Position numbers and translations under genes: made by a program. Below the pieces are notes generated by a model. It was not told the origin of the DNA. It ran no database searches and saw nothing but the letters and a program-made list of their open reading frames with translations. Of a stretch of DNA of 64,000 nt, positions 22,795-36,281 are shown piece by piece. The DNA comes from Erythroxylum novogranatense (lineage: Eukaryota; Streptophyta; Magnoliopsida; Malpighiales; Erythroxylaceae): the NCBI GenBank assembly GCA_029891385.1, contig CM057228.1, positions 51,733,783 through 51,797,782 of the forward strand. Direction: 5' to 3'. The number at the start of each line of letters is the position of its first letter. Positions within the stretch are counted from its first letter, which is position 1.

Positions 22795-25700
22795 TATAAC
22801 ATACCACTCCCATAAAGCAAATACCTGAATTACTGAAGGATATTTGGGAACATACTCTACAAAAATTGCACGTTAAGACTGTTAAATCAATTCATTTTTA
22901 CTTTTTAATCCATTGCACTTAACATAAAACATTCCAATAATCATGTTGTTCTAATTTTATTCATAAACATATATAGTCTCAAATGTCATTACATTTAAAA
23001 AATTCACATATACAATATACAACAATTGAAAGATACAATCCTTGATAAAACATAACTAAGACATTTACAAGTACAACTGATCCCGACACTAATCCATAAC
23101 CAAATGCAGAAGTTACGTCAACTAAACTAGCTAGGTCTCCTCTAAACCTGAAAATTAGCGTTGCAATTTTGATGAGTTTGTGAACTCAGTGAGTGAATCA
23201 TCATCGATGTGCTAACTCAAATAGACATAAGCATCATTCAACATCAAATCATATATATCATATTGTTTAGAATTTAGTACCTGATTGTAGTATTCATCAT
23301 ATTTCAACAAGCCCATTATGAATACAAACATTTCATATTATCATTTCAGGATAATCTAATTAATCATTTCATCTCATTCATATCATCCACATATACACAA
23401 ACATAGCATATCATTATATCCACTCAATTTAGTCATTCTTTGTAAATATTCATATGGTACATGTAAAGATATGGATGTAAATGCTTATGAGGCTCCACTT
23501 TCAATTTTATTTTGTTGTGATTGAGCACCTATTTAACTATCCCGTATCTATTGTGGATATTGGTCTCATTTCAGATATTGTCCCATACCCATTGTGGATA
23601 TCGAGCTCATTAATCATTGAGCCTGTGGTTCTGTGTGCACATTTATGAGCTTTAAGCTATTTTCAGGCTGGTTACTCCAATTACAACTCCTTCATCTGAT
23701 CATGCACATCAATGTCATGAAATGCATCATGTCAAATAATGTGCTATCAATCATTTTCATTTAGTGTGAACAATCATTTATCAGCATCATCGAATCGAAG
23801 TTTGGCATTCAACATTCAGTTAAGTACAAATTTTTCCCACATTCACATACAATCATTAAGCACTTCCTATATAGTCCTGAATAATGATCTCCTCGGACAA
23901 TTAATGGTCCAGAATTATCACAATCATACCAGTAACAGTTCAATATATAAAAATTAACCAGGAACAATTCAAACATAGTGAGAAACATCTAGGTCAACTC
24001 ACTATACATATAAATCAAATAGAAATACACATATAATTGAGTTTACACATCTAGGTTAACTCACCGTACGCTCCAGGATTGCTATTACGTTGACGATCCT
24101 GCAATGTCTAGATATTATCGATGTATTTGCACTTCTTTATCATACAATACACACATAGTTCACACATTAATAAATTGTTCAATCAAATGAATATTCAATC
24201 AAGCACATGTAGATGTGTCATGTCTAATGCATGCTCAATTGAATATCCTAGGTATGTATCCTTATTCACAAGTCTTGACCATTCATTCATTATAACTTGT
24301 ACATAACTTGTACGAAATTAGGTTTATACCTTAAGTAAGTTTCTCAATTCATCAATCATACAATAACCAATCTTTTCTAAGGCTTTATATTAACACAATT
24401 TCCCAATTCTCATTCATTTATAAATAATTAACATTGTTAATATCCTTTGAATCACATTTTCATTCAAGAAAACATCCTTATACCATTAATAACTCATACT
24501 TCCCAAATTCATATGCATTGATATCAAACAATCCATTCCTTAAATTATAACATTAATTAATAACTTAAACTCATCAAACACTTAACCAATTGATTCATCA
24601 TCAAACTAAGTTCATTTTAAGCCTCAATCAAGTCCAAATACACTAATGTATAGTTCCTTATCCTTATATGATTCAACCAGAACACAAAACACAATTCTTT
24701 CTCACTTCCAAACATTTCCACGATTGTGGGAAGGAACCAATACAATTCCCATAATTGCGAGATGGGTGAACCGAAAGTTCACCTTCTCTTTCCTTCCACT
24801 TTTCTTTTAAATTTTGACACCTTCAAGATAGTTCATCAATTATACCTCAATTATAACTTAAAGATATTTCAATTCCTCATCAATTCATCCCTAATTCCAA
24901 TTCAAATCATTCATTTGGTAGTTCACAAATTATGGTCTTTCAAGCATCAAAATCAAAACAGAACATAACCAATCCATTCATTAAATTCCTAACACACATT
25001 CAACACCAACACCACAACCAAATTCATCCCTAATCAGTCATCATAAATATTATAACATATTTCAATAGGCAAATAATTCACTTACTAATTTAGCTCAATG
25101 TCTCCTCAACATCAAGCTAACCTAGCCTTATATGCAATGCTTACATCTTTTTCTTCCTAATGTTCCTTTATAAAAAAGTTGTCTTCTTTTAATGATAACT
25201 CTCTCTAAAAAGATCCAAATGCCATGATTCTTATGCTTCCTAAAACTAGATTTCCATTAGTCTTAATATATCCAAAATTTACATAAACAGCATCTACCTT
25301 CAAGATATAATCTCCATCCAAATTCTATCTTGTTTCTGGTAAGAAATAGACTGGCAACCAATACTCAATCCTCAATAAATAATTATAAAAAAATCTCCTT
25401 ACCAAACTGTTTCACAGAAGCATTAATAAGACTTCAATAATGATTTTTCATGTTTTATACTTTCACTAATTCGGACCCTAAGGCCCCCAAAAATAAAGAA
25501 ATAATACAAGGTTCCTTCATAGGGATCTATCACTGGTAGTATTAGGGAAACAAGTATAACTTGAGTTCTAGTCACTATTTTGTCAGGCGACTTTCATAGA
25601 GGTCAAGCTAAGACCTAAATCTAAAACTTTAATTGTTTTGATTTTTTTCAAATTCTTGCTCTAAAGATATGAAAGACAGATCGAAAGAGAAAGATGAAAT

Positions 25701-26628
25701 TGAAACCAGAATTTCAACTTACCTTCATAACTTCTTTCCTTCTCCACTTCTCTTCCCTTTTTCTTTCCTTCTCTTCTCATTTTCATTTTTATCTCTCTCC
25801 TGACCTTATGGCTGACCTCCACTCTAACCTCTATTTCCATTTTCATCCATTTTCTTTAGAAAATTCAAGAAGATTAAACTAGTTCATGTGTTACCATTCC
25901 ATTGGTCCATATGTCACGCTTCTATTGGTACAAATGTTATCCTTCTATTGATCCATATATCACTATTCTATTAATCCATGTGTCACCCTTCTATTGGTAC
26001 ATATGTTATCCTTCTATTGGTCCATATATCACAATTCTATTAGTCCATGTTTCATTTACTTTAGGCTCCATATGTCACTCATTTAAGCCTCCATATTTCA
26101 CTACTTGTAAGGCTATACATGTCACCAATTATAAGGCTACATATGTCATCATTTGTAAAGCTACATATGTCACCATTCTAAAGCCCCACATGTTACAAGT
26201 CTAGAGTGCCATTTTTCATATATTTACAATGCCACATGTCTTCATTTCATAGACCTAATCAACCTAAATTCCTATAAATCAATTTGTCTTGCTCTTTAAC
26301 ATTTTTCTTATACTAGATGCACATATCAACTCATCAATTAATTGTAACAATAAATTCCCAATTTACTAAGTATATTCCATCAAAACGAAATTTAAGACAA
26401 AAATCAACACACAATTACATCATGATCAGTAAAAACCTTTCATACCCTGAAACATGTCAATTGAGTGCATATACTATCTTACATTGTTCTTTAAATCATA
26501 AATTATATATTTATACGAATATTATACATGTGAATGAAATGCATCTTGTAAATTCTTAAATGAAATAACTCATGTGCCTCAATCTAACAGTTTAATCTCT
26601 TAACAATTTTAGGAGGTAGGATATTACA
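22795..26628 (-). mobile_element. LTR 1 of old gypsy element B (3' LTR)
   Basis: It starts TATAACATACCACTC, a mutated form of the TGTAACACCCCACTC start of element F, and ends GATATTACA directly before a polypurine tract (read in minus). Long blocks match 58195-60337 (LTR 2), for example TTTCAACAAG(C)CATTATGA, CTTGACCATTCATTCATTATAACTT and AAAAAGATCCAAAT. Early LTR blocks (ACTGATCCCGAC, GTGAACTCAGTGAG, ATCATCATCGATG) also match LTR F, so B and F are related families. Small minus-strand and plus-strand frames inside have no domains. Substantial divergence between the LTRs marks B as old. Confidence 0.75.
25901..26240. repeat. Degenerate short tandem repeats in LTR B
   Basis: A unit of roughly 25-30 bp built on TTCTATTGGTCCATATGTCAC repeats about ten times with drift. 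The later units change to AAGGCTACATATGTCAC. The open plus-strand frame across it is a by-product. Confidence 0.75.
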
Positions 26629-26660
26629 ACTCTCCCCTCTTAAGAAATTTTATCCTCGAA
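26629..26660 (-). promoter_or_regulatory. Polypurine tract of element B
   Basis: On the minus strand this reads ...GAGGATAAAATTTCTTAAGAGGGGAGAGT directly before TGTAATATCC of the LTR, the usual PPT layout of plant chromovirus-type gypsy elements. Elements F (45899) and Z (63469) have the same layout. Confidence 0.75.
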
Positions 26661-29600
26661 ATTCTTACTTGACTGATCAAACAGATGGGGTAATGCTATC
26701 TCATGTTTTCTTTAGTCTCTTAGATAACTTCTTCTCTTGAGTTAGTCTTTCAAATAGCTTTTTCTCTTAAGTGATTTCTTCAATAGCTTTTACTAGAGGA
26801 ATTACTCAATTCCTCAACTGCTTAGTCTGATAACTGACTATTTTTATTGGTTCCTCCATATATCTCAAATTACTCGCAATCTCAACTTTCTGAGCTGGTA
26901 ACATATGCCTAAATATATTATCCATATAAAAAAAATGCACGTTTATAAGCAAAATATTGATATTCCTGATTCATACAAAATTATCAATACAATTGCACAT
27001 TAGTACAATTCATCACTACAACTAATACAAATGCTCATCAATACTAATTATTCATATTGTCATATTGTATTTCTTATTTATGACTGTTAAGTTTCCTTTC
27101 TATGTTAAGCCTACACAATTTTTATAGGTGTGGATAACGGTGTTGTGGATATCCAAGGATATCAAACTATGGACATCAATGGTGTCTAACCATATCAGTA
27201 GCACTATTACCTTATATGCATACCCATCTATCCACAACTAAGATAGTAGAGCAGGAACTTTAACATTTTCTTTGGAATGCATTATGCTTCAGATTTGACC
27301 TGTACTTCTTAAGCATACTAGTATGAAATATGATATGGAGCTAAGTTCTTCCTAATGGCAACGCCAATCTATAAGCCAATAGATCCACTTTCGCAGTAAT
27401 CTCATAAAGCCCAATATACCTATAGTTCCTCTTGCCCTATTATTGAACCTCAGCACTCCTCTCTATAGTGTGACACTTTCAAAAATACTTTTTCTCTCAC
27501 CTAGCACTTTATATCACTCCCATGTTATTTCATGTAACTCCTTTTGTCAGTCCTAAACTACCTTAATCCCACTACAGATGATTTTCATGTTATCAATTGT
27601 ATCTTGAATCAATTATGGGTCGTCAATATCCCTCAGGCCCTCCTTGTCCTAATAGAAGGGCGCTTGACATCTTCTACCATTTAATTTCATAAACATATTC
27701 TCTTGTTCTATATCATTGCCAACAATTTTAGAAGTTCTATTACACATACAATAACCACACATTCTGGACTTATTCTCTTCTTCAAAAATAAATCTCAAGC
27801 TATATTTTGTAATTCTTAAACTAAACTTTGCAAGTGTTAACCAATTATAAGAAAAGTAATTTATAGATTGCAAATCTAATGTAAATGTTTTTAATATGCA
27901 ATTTCTATATAACTACATTCCATTTCTCATACCTTAATTTTTTTTGTAACACGAGAGACCTTAATTACATATGCTAATCATTAAATATTTCATAATATCA
28001 AGTAGGGAAAATATCTCCATTATGGTCTCTAATCATCTATAGCAGGTAGATATAGTTGATCATCACTTGCAAAGGTATCATTGTGCAATAACAACTTAAC
28101 AGTCTATCTTTGTAAGATAATACCATCCAATTCATGCATTTAAAGATCTTAGCATTAAACAGGACATATCCATTCATACAAAACAATTAATATCTAACAA
28201 TAACACCAAACAAGACAATATATCAATGTTCATAACTCATATTTCCAATTTGACAAAATTAGAGATCACATCTGTTTCGTTTCTAGTAATACATTTTGCA
28301 TAACATATAATGCGAATATTTTCTAGCATTTCTCAATTTTGGATTTCGAATTAACTAACAACTTAACCTGTAAAAATTAACAACTATTAATATGTATGAT
28401 CCTCTATACAAGGTTTTCAAGTCCTTTAAGTAGTAATAATAACATCATCTCGAATTTAAGGGCTTAGTAACGTAATTCGGACACTTTACAACAATAAAAA
28501 TATATATACAATCTCTATATTATATTCAACTCCTTGTCCCTAAGTATCATAATTATCTGACTCCAATATTCACCTTTGATCCATTCAATATTCACCAATT
28601 CCTAAAATGGAACATTTGGTCTACATGATATAATTCAGTGAAAGTCTTTATAAAAAGAAGACTTCCCTCTAAAGTTACTTGTATGGTTCATGAAATCATT
28701 CTCAACCAACTATATTCATCATTGTTTTTCAAGAATTTATAATATTTCAACAAAATCAATTTATCTCATATCTTACATAATTAGAATATTCTATATACTA
28801 ATGCTCAATTATGCAGTAAGCATGCACATTTACTCTTATGCCTTAGTATGTACCATTAAGAACATTACATCTTATTTAAAGATTTATTTTCAAAAGGTCA
28901 CTAATTAATATCTCAAGCTGATGATACCTTGATCTCAATTGATTCTAGATAACATTTGGGTATCCTATGACTATACAAAAGTTACCTATCCTTAGTGGTT
29001 AAGATTTTAATATATCGATATAAATCCTTGCTTATCCATATAAATCCACACTTTCACTATGCTACTCTAATTGATCTCAATTTTTTTTTTCTATGGGGAC
29101 TAGTGTTTAAGAGCATTTAATAATTCATAGATCAATCCCTGTACAATATCTAAGCATATAATACATATGTGCTTAGCAACATCATTTGTCAAGGTAACCA
29201 TATTATCATATATGAACTAGTTAACTTAACCTTGAGAACTTCTATATATATTGCTATCATTTATTTCATCTTACATAAGTATGTTCTCAATCAATTCGAA
29301 ATATAAGATACATAACCATCATAAAATTCTAATATAAGATCCAATGATATAACCTTATACTAAATCATAAGCTCTTAACACAATAGTTAAATAACCATTT
29401 CAGTTTCAAGTTCAACATCTCAAAGCAATAGAAATTTTGGTTTTCTTTCAACTTTGTTTTACATTTTAAATCTTATCATTTTGACCTACATCTCTAGTTT
29501 TCTAAATCAAATCCACAAAAATGTATTCACATTTACATCAATTCAAATGTGTACAACCATAGCTTAAGACTGATGTCATATTCGATAATATAACCACAAA

Positions 29601-29710
29601 TACGAGTTCATTGAATCTAGGTCTAACATCCCAAACCATGTAATGTCTCCCATACCTAAGTAATAAATATTCAATCACTTGATTGATATAACACTTCTAC
29701 TACCCCCTTT
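26661..29710 (-). mobile_element. Decayed internal region of element B, with integrase remnant
   Basis: Between 27290 and about 27650 the minus strand shows fragments of a gypsy integrase C-terminus in shifting frames: IQDTIDNMK, then KVLGERK-like, a VxRF..R stretch, YIGLYEI, and VDLLAYRLALP. They lie in the order expected before a polypurine tract. Everything else (27650-29710) is AT-rich and stop-ridden without a recognisable pol or gag. Most of the original coding body is missing or unrecognisable. Confidence 0.55.
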
Positions 29711-32700
29711 TATTTTGTTGGACCCCGAACTTTTGATGAAAATTAGAAATATTAAAATGAATATTAATGAGAAAGAAATTGGTGAGACAATTTATGAAAT
29801 TAAGAAAAATTTATGAGGAAAGAATTGTTTAGTTTTGAGGACTTTGATATTTGACTGAATTATATGGATTATGAGAGGAAAGAGAATGAGTTAATTGAAA
29901 TGGGAGTGGAAAATCAAGAAATAAAGAAAGTGAGAGAATTTGAAAAATTAAGAAAGTTGACTTTTGGAGATAGGAAGTTTGACTTGAGAGAGTTGACTTT
30001 TTGTTTGAGGCAAAATTTGAGAAAATTGTCTTCTGGAAACTTGTAGTTTATGTCAAGAGATTTCTGTAGCCATAAAGTTTGATATTTTTCGATAACGGAA
30101 GTGAGAGTTATGATCAGTCAAAGTTCGCTTGGAGTTTGACTTATTGAAGAAAAAGTTGACTTTTTGATTTAGGCAAAATTCGAGAAAATGATCAACATGA
30201 AAATTGTAGCCTCTGTCGATAGCTTTTTGTGTACATAAAGTTTGCTATTTTTCGATGTCGGGATTGAAAGATATGATTTTCTGAAGATATGCTTTGTTTT
30301 GAAAATGCTATTAAGTATAGATTTGTGTGTTCTATGCTTCGAGGCCACTCGTCGTATGGATTTAGTCTGAATTGGAGTAAGTAGTCTTCATCAAAGTTTT
30401 ATATGATGTTTTTATCTTTCCATTGATATAAAGTTTGCAATTTTTCGATATCGGGGCTAGGAGTTATGAGCGATTAAAAATTGGAAGTCGTTTAGGAAAA
30501 GCTATTTTGGACAGAATCTTTGATTGAGGTTTTGACCTCTTTCAAGACCTAATTTGATTTTGAGTTCTTCAGGGAAGTTGTAGAGCTTCCTTTTATCTTT
30601 TTATTGACACCAAATTTGTCAAATTTTGAGTTCTGGATCGAGAGATATGATTTTTGAAAAGTTTGGTTTTGAAGTTCCGTTACTTTGTTTTTAATCCGAT
30701 CCCTTTTGTAATCTTTTGCTTATAATTCCTTCGTCCGACATCCGATTGATTTGATTCTCGAAGAGTTGGATTCCTAAGACAATTAATTTCATTTTCTTGA
30801 AGAATTTTGATTTTTAGGAGATTAAATGGAAAGAGATTGATTGAACCAAAGTAGGAGATTTGGTTATAGGTTATAAGTTGGATGATTTTCTGAACATGGT
30901 TCAGCATTTTGCGAATTTCGGGAGCTGTACAACTCCGATTGAGTTGATTCTTGAGGGAAAATAAAATTTAGATATAGGGATACAACTCTTGTGAAGGGAT
31001 CGAAATTTAATTTCATCCCTAAGATTCTTAATTTCTGTAATTAAGATGGGTTTATGTTCAGTCTCGGATTTTGTGCAAGTCCGATAGTATTTTGGCTATA
31101 ACTTCTTCGTTTTAGATCCGAATTGAGCGCTGTTAGTTGCGTTGGATTCGTATAATCTAGAGGAACAATTTTCAAGAAGAAAGTTTGTCCAAATTATTTC
31201 GTTTAGATGCTTGAAAACAGGACACAAGTAGTCAGTTTTTTAAAATCCTGTGCAGGAGCAATGGTGGAATATTGCTTAAAAGAAGGGGCAATATGGTCAT
31301 TTATCTACTATTTTAATGAGGTGGCACTACACATTAAAGGGATAGTCGTTTTTGCAGAGGAAGAAGATCGTTTGTTCTAGAAAATGAAAGAAGAAACGTT
31401 GGAGAAGAAAGAAGAAGAGAAATAAGAAGAGAAAATGGAGAAAGATGATTTCGGTGATGGAGATTTCGAAACTTTTGAGCTTCGAAGATGATTTTCGTTG
31501 TTATTTCAAGAGGAAGACATGGAAGAAGAAGGAAGCTTGTCTTGGAGCTCAATAAATCCGAAAATGGTAAGAGAGAGAAAGTTGAGTTTGAAATTTTTTG
31601 ATGAGTTTATTGTGTTAGATGGCTTGGAAAGGTTATGAATTTAGGTTGTCTAAGGTTAATTGAAGAGAATAGGCTATGATTATGTTGATTTTATGAATTT
31701 AGGGTTTATGTCAAAGTTTGGAATTTGGGGTTTTTGTAAATTGATACTTTAGAAAGCTTAGAAATATGATGAATTGATGAATTCCTAAGTAAAATTTGAG
31801 ATTTATATGATTTATGATGTTGAATTTGGGTGGAATTGGCTTAGGGAAATTTTAATTGGAGGAAAGAAGGGAGCTTTGGAGAAATTGAAGTGTGGATCAA
31901 GTTCCTAGCATGGAAATAAGGTGGGTAATATATTTATTTCTTGAATTATAAGTTCATTATGTGATTTTGAAAATTCAAGAAAGAAAAATGTTTATAAGTA
32001 GTGTTTTGAATTTTGATTTGGGAATGGTTTACTGAATCGTTAAATTCGTTGTGATTGAATGTTTGAAAATATTATTATCTTTGTTTTGAGAATTTGATAA
32101 AATCATGTAATGGTTATTTCGTTGTTTTCAAATTATTTGATGTATATTGTTCAAATCGTTATGATTAAATTATTGTCTTGGAATGATTTAAGAAATGCTT
32201 TAAGAAATTTAGTCTATGTTTTAAATATATTGTTTGGGAAAGATTTGAGGAAAAGTTTGAAAAATTGAAGAATTTGAGGAAAATATGTTTTTTTAAAAAG
32301 GGTATGTAAGAAATTATTATTTATTATGTTTGAATCATTTCAAGAAATCATGTTTTGAAAAATCAAGAAGAGAATTGATTTTTTAAAAGTTATTCTGAAA
32401 TTGTTACTTTCTTAGTTTTGAATGAGAAATTAATGAATTCATTGACCTTGAGGTTTAAAAATCCTTTGGATTGATATGCTTGAAAATGATGGAATTTAGA
32501 AATTTTGGAAATTATAAATGGGATTTGTTTGATTTACAAGCTAAATTTGTGTTTTGAAAATAAAGAAAGTGAAAGAAAGAAAGTATCGATTTTGGTATTG
32601 ATTTGTTGGTTTGAAAATAAGGATTTCCAATACATTTGAAGTGTTATAAAGAAAAAATTCAGATTTTGAATGTTTTCGAATTTGTTATAAAAATATTGCT

Positions 32701-34989
32701 TATGAAAATGATTGAAAAAAATATGAGTTCTAAATGTTTTTGAAATAGGTATAAAAATGTGGTTTTTGAAAAAGTGTTTGAAAAATCATGATTTCTGACT
32801 GTTTTGGAAAGTAGGGAAAACTATGATTTCCGAATGCTTTTGGGAATTAAGTATAAAATATCGTTTATGTAATTGTTTGATTTTCGTTTGATGACATTCC
32901 TTGCTTTTGGAATAACTTTAGGAATTTTGTTATATGTTCATGAGAAATTGAAACTTTCAATTTCGAAAGTTTTCAAAGGTTTTAAATATTGATAGATTTC
33001 GAGTATGTCTGGAATTACGAAAATTATTACAAAAGTTAGATTTATTGTTTCTAAGGATTTTGGAAATTGATTTAAGAAATTGCTATTCATTATGTTTGAA
33101 TTATTTAAAGAAATTGTTATTTATGTTTTTTTGGAAAATCAAGGAGAGAAATGCTTTTGAAATCGATTTAAGAAATTAAAATGATTAGTGATTTTTCTTG
33201 TTTTGAATAAAAGGTGAAAATTGTGGTTTAAATTTTGGATGAGAAATGTGTATTATGATTTTAAATGTGTGAGAATTATGTTTCAAAGGAATTGATAAAG
33301 TTGTTATCTATTTTGTGTTGCATACTTGTTTGATGAATGATTGTGAATTTGTAAGAAATTGATTGGTGAATCTGTATTTTGCAATATGACATATGAAATT
33401 ATGTGCTTAGTGAATGTAATCGTGTCTAGTAAGACACGACATGAAAATGTGAAATTTGAAAAGTGCCTTGAGCAATCTGCTTGTTTTAAGCATGAATATG
33501 TGAATTGTATGGGTTTGGTCAGGTCCCTCCGTAGAGTCGAGCACTTGTCTCCTCCGATAGCCTTCTCCCTACGCCCATGAGTGGCTTAGGATTTTCGATT
33601 TCGAGACTCCTCTCTGTTCACGGCATACATGACCGCTTATCTTGAGATGTGCGATATCTCTGTTAGGACCGAAATCAAACCATTCTGTTATGTTATGTGA
33701 TTTTTGATTTTGTTTATGTGCGTGAAATTTCTCTCATGTGATGCATTCATGTTGAAATTTTGCATGATTTGTGAAAAGTTTGAGAACTTGAGAAATGAAA
33801 GTGAATTTTTAATAATAAAATTTCGGAAACTGTTTATGAATGTTTTGAAATAAATGAAGATGTTGAGAAAAATCTTAGAAAATGTTGATGAAGGTTTATG
33901 AATGTTTTGAAAAGTTTGAAAATGAGTTTTTTGGATAAAATTTATGAATGGGAAAGGTTTGCAAAGTTTGAAAAAGATAAGCCTTTTGGCTAAAAGTGAT
34001 GAAAAATGATTTCTGCTTATTATTCAGTTTATAAATATGTTACTCACGAGCTTCCGAGCTCACCCCCCTTTCATCCTCATCTCTAGGTATTCGAGCAGGA
34101 GATTGGATGAAAGATGGTCAAGACGTCAGTTTCGATATTTATATGTTTTGTAATCTGTATAAGTTAGATTTTGAGTAACTTAGATTTTAGTATGGATATG
34201 CATATGAATTTGTGTATGGAAATGAGTTATGGGATTGTAAGTGATTTCTGAACTTGTATATGAATTCGAGACTTGGATATTGATTTTATGATCATAGCTG
34301 AGTATGATTATGCTTTATGTATGTAATTGGATATTGAATGTGGATTTTGTATATGGATTTGAGATATTGAATGTGGTTGGGATTGATTGAGATTTTATAC
34401 GATCGATTGAGGATTTTTGAAATGTTAAGTTTAGATGTGCGTTTCTGCTGGTATTTCAGATTCCGGACGGGGTGTCCGATGATTCTGGTTTTTGTGTGAG
34501 GATTATAGAAGTGTATTTTTACCATTTGCAGATTTTGGGTTAGGACAAATGCAGCCGTTATGCTGCCGAAATTTCGACAAAAAAATTAGTATGTATATGA
34601 ATTTTGGGATTGATACCAATGTATAAGAATATGGTTAAGAGTTGAGATTTGGCATGAGAAAGAATTTCCAAGAAAAAGGATATAAGATTGCATTGTATGA
34701 GTTTGATAAATGAATAAAAAAAAATTATACTGGGTTTGGATAGTCTAGGTTTCCAACGCGAATGTGTTTCTGTGTTCTTGATTGTTCTTGGATGTCGGCT
34801 CCGTTTGTTAAGTATCAATTCCGCTTCGCTTCGTGTTGCTTCGGTACTTTCGTTTTTTGTTTCGCTAGCTTTCTCTTTGTTGACGATTCAAAATTTCGAT
34901 GCGAAATGTCCGTTTCCATTCGCCTTAGTTTTCTTCGTTCTTCTTTTTTCGGTTGGGATCCGGTTTCCGGATCGGGTCCCAACATATTT
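29711..34989 (+). mobile_element. Solo LTR C, 5269 bp, with TSD TATTT
   Basis: The LTR runs from TGTTGGACCCCGAAC (29716) to GGATCGGGTCCCAACA (34984), so it has TG...CA ends with inverted-repeat character (TGTTGGGACC/GGGTCCCAACA). It is flanked by identical 5-bp TATTT at 29711-29715 and 34985-34989. No internal sequence remains, so it is a solo LTR left by LTR-LTR recombination. Orientation is plus, judged from GAGCTTCCGAGCTCACCCCCC near 34045 and the module orientation. It contains four copies of the shared LTR module (30029-30660) and three copies of a second module built on TATAA(C/T)TxCTTCG...CCGAxTGA (about 30720, 30930, 31090). Open frames inside lack domains. Confidence 0.85.
30029..30660 (+). 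repeat. Four diverged LTR modules in element C
   Basis: Modules lie at about 30029-30123, 30190-30290, 30379-30480 and 30556-30660. Each has the order (T)TCTTCxxGAAA(G)TTGTAG, a TTATCTTT or equivalent pyrimidine stretch, ATAAAGTTTGC.ATTTTTCGAT, then GAGAGTTATGA or GAGATATGA. Spacing is about 170-190 bp. The same module occurs in antisense in LTRs A, F and Z. Confidence 0.7.
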
Positions 34990-35156
34990 TCCAGCCCATT
35001 TTCAATCTTTACTAAATCTGCTACTATGTCATGTTATTAACAAATTTTCATTTTCTCTCACTCAACGGGTCATCATTCTTCTCATTGTTTCTAATAGTTC
35101 AGACTCTTAAAGAATGTTCATACGTGTGACTTATTTAAAAGCAACTAAAATTGGGG
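34990..35156 (-). mobile_element. Sliver of element B between C and D
   Basis: These 167 bp lie between the solo LTR and the copia element and end in TGGGG, the copia target site. They continue at 56047 on the other side of element D. Confidence 0.55.
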
Positions 35157-36057
35157 TGAAGTGAATCTCACGTTAATACAATACTTATAAAACGATATAG
35201 AATGCACGAGAAGGGGGGGTTGAATTGTGTATTCCCCTTTTTGAAAAATCTTTCAAAACTGTTTGTTAAAAATAAAATTCTTTACAGAACTTCCGATAGA
35301 TTCTAATTAATCAAAACTTTGAAAACTTTGTTTACTGATTAAGTACTGATAAAACTTGAATCTAAAGTAGAGATAGAGTGAGAGAAGTTGACACAACGAT
35401 TTATCCTGGTTCACCCCAAACCGTGGGCTACGTCTAGTCCTCAGAGTTCTTTCTGAGATTTCCACTATCTCTTTCAACGTTACAAGTATTCTTTGCGAGC
35501 CTCTTCAGGTATCTACAATCAGTATTTTTTCACACTTAGCCTCTGCAGGCTATCTGCACTACTTTCTCTCAGATAAGTGTTTGAACACTTGTTACAGTAA
35601 GATAACTCTCAGCTAAATTGAACAGAATGCTTTTACGATCACGTAGATGTAAATCTGCTAACTTCTCAATTATTCAACTTTTCAACTCGACTTTTCAACT
35701 AACTTTGCAATCTTCGACTTCGACTTGTATTTATAGCCTTCGTCTCCAACTGCTTCTTGATTATTGTTTCTTTAATCTTTAAAGAAACGGTTATTGATTG
35801 AGTTTCAGAATTAACTCGAATCGACTCCTTCGTCTTCTTTTCAATTACGCATCTGTTTTTCTTAAATGCGTGTTTTACTGCGTCTGCGTCTGCGTCGCTT
35901 TTACTATTTTGCATCTTAAATCGCTTTACTATTAGCATCTGCGTCAAGGTCCGCTTTACTTCGCCTCAGATGACTTAAATCAGATTGCTTTTCTTTTTAT
36001 TAATTCTCTTTTTTATACATCAAAATCATATCTAAGTTAAGTCATTTGGACTTAACA
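35157..36057 (-). repeat. 3' LTR of element D
   Basis: Plus-strand ends are TGAAGTGAATCTCACG and GGACTTAACA, matching 55122-56046 over the full length with scattered substitutions and indels. Divergence is highest in a run of GCGTCTGCGTCTGCGTC repeats near 35878-35900. Confidence 0.9.
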
Positions 36058-36078
36058 ATCTCCCCCTTTTTGATGATA
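36058..36078 (-). promoter_or_regulatory. Polypurine tract of element D
   Basis: On the minus strand it reads CATCAAAAAGGGGGAGAT directly before the LTR start TGTTAAG. Confidence 0.85.
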
Positions 36079-36281
36079 ACAAATTATATACAAAAGAAAA
36101 CAAAATACAATGTTTTGAAAAGAACAAAAAAAAACTTATCTTCGAAACTTCTTCTTTGACTTCTTCCTTTCTTCGTCTACTTCAGTCACACCTTCTTTTC
36201 TGAACATCCTCTTCTCTTCTGCTCATTCTCTTCTCCCCTTGTTCATTATCTTCTCCCCCTATTTGTTATATTAAAAAATGA

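Noticed and set aside
25694..26204. Plus- and minus-strand frames in LTR B
   Set aside because: They are generated by pyrimidine runs and the ATGTCAC tandem repeat, and are broken in LTR 2.
29864..30046. Charged frame (KEN, ELIEMG ...) at the start of LTR C
   Set aside because: A 60-codon frame in purine-rich LTR sequence without a conserved domain.
34736..35110. A 124-codon frame with hydrophobic stretches
   Set aside because: It spans the end of solo LTR C and its flank and has no homology I recognise; Phe/Ser-rich composition mirrors the base skew.
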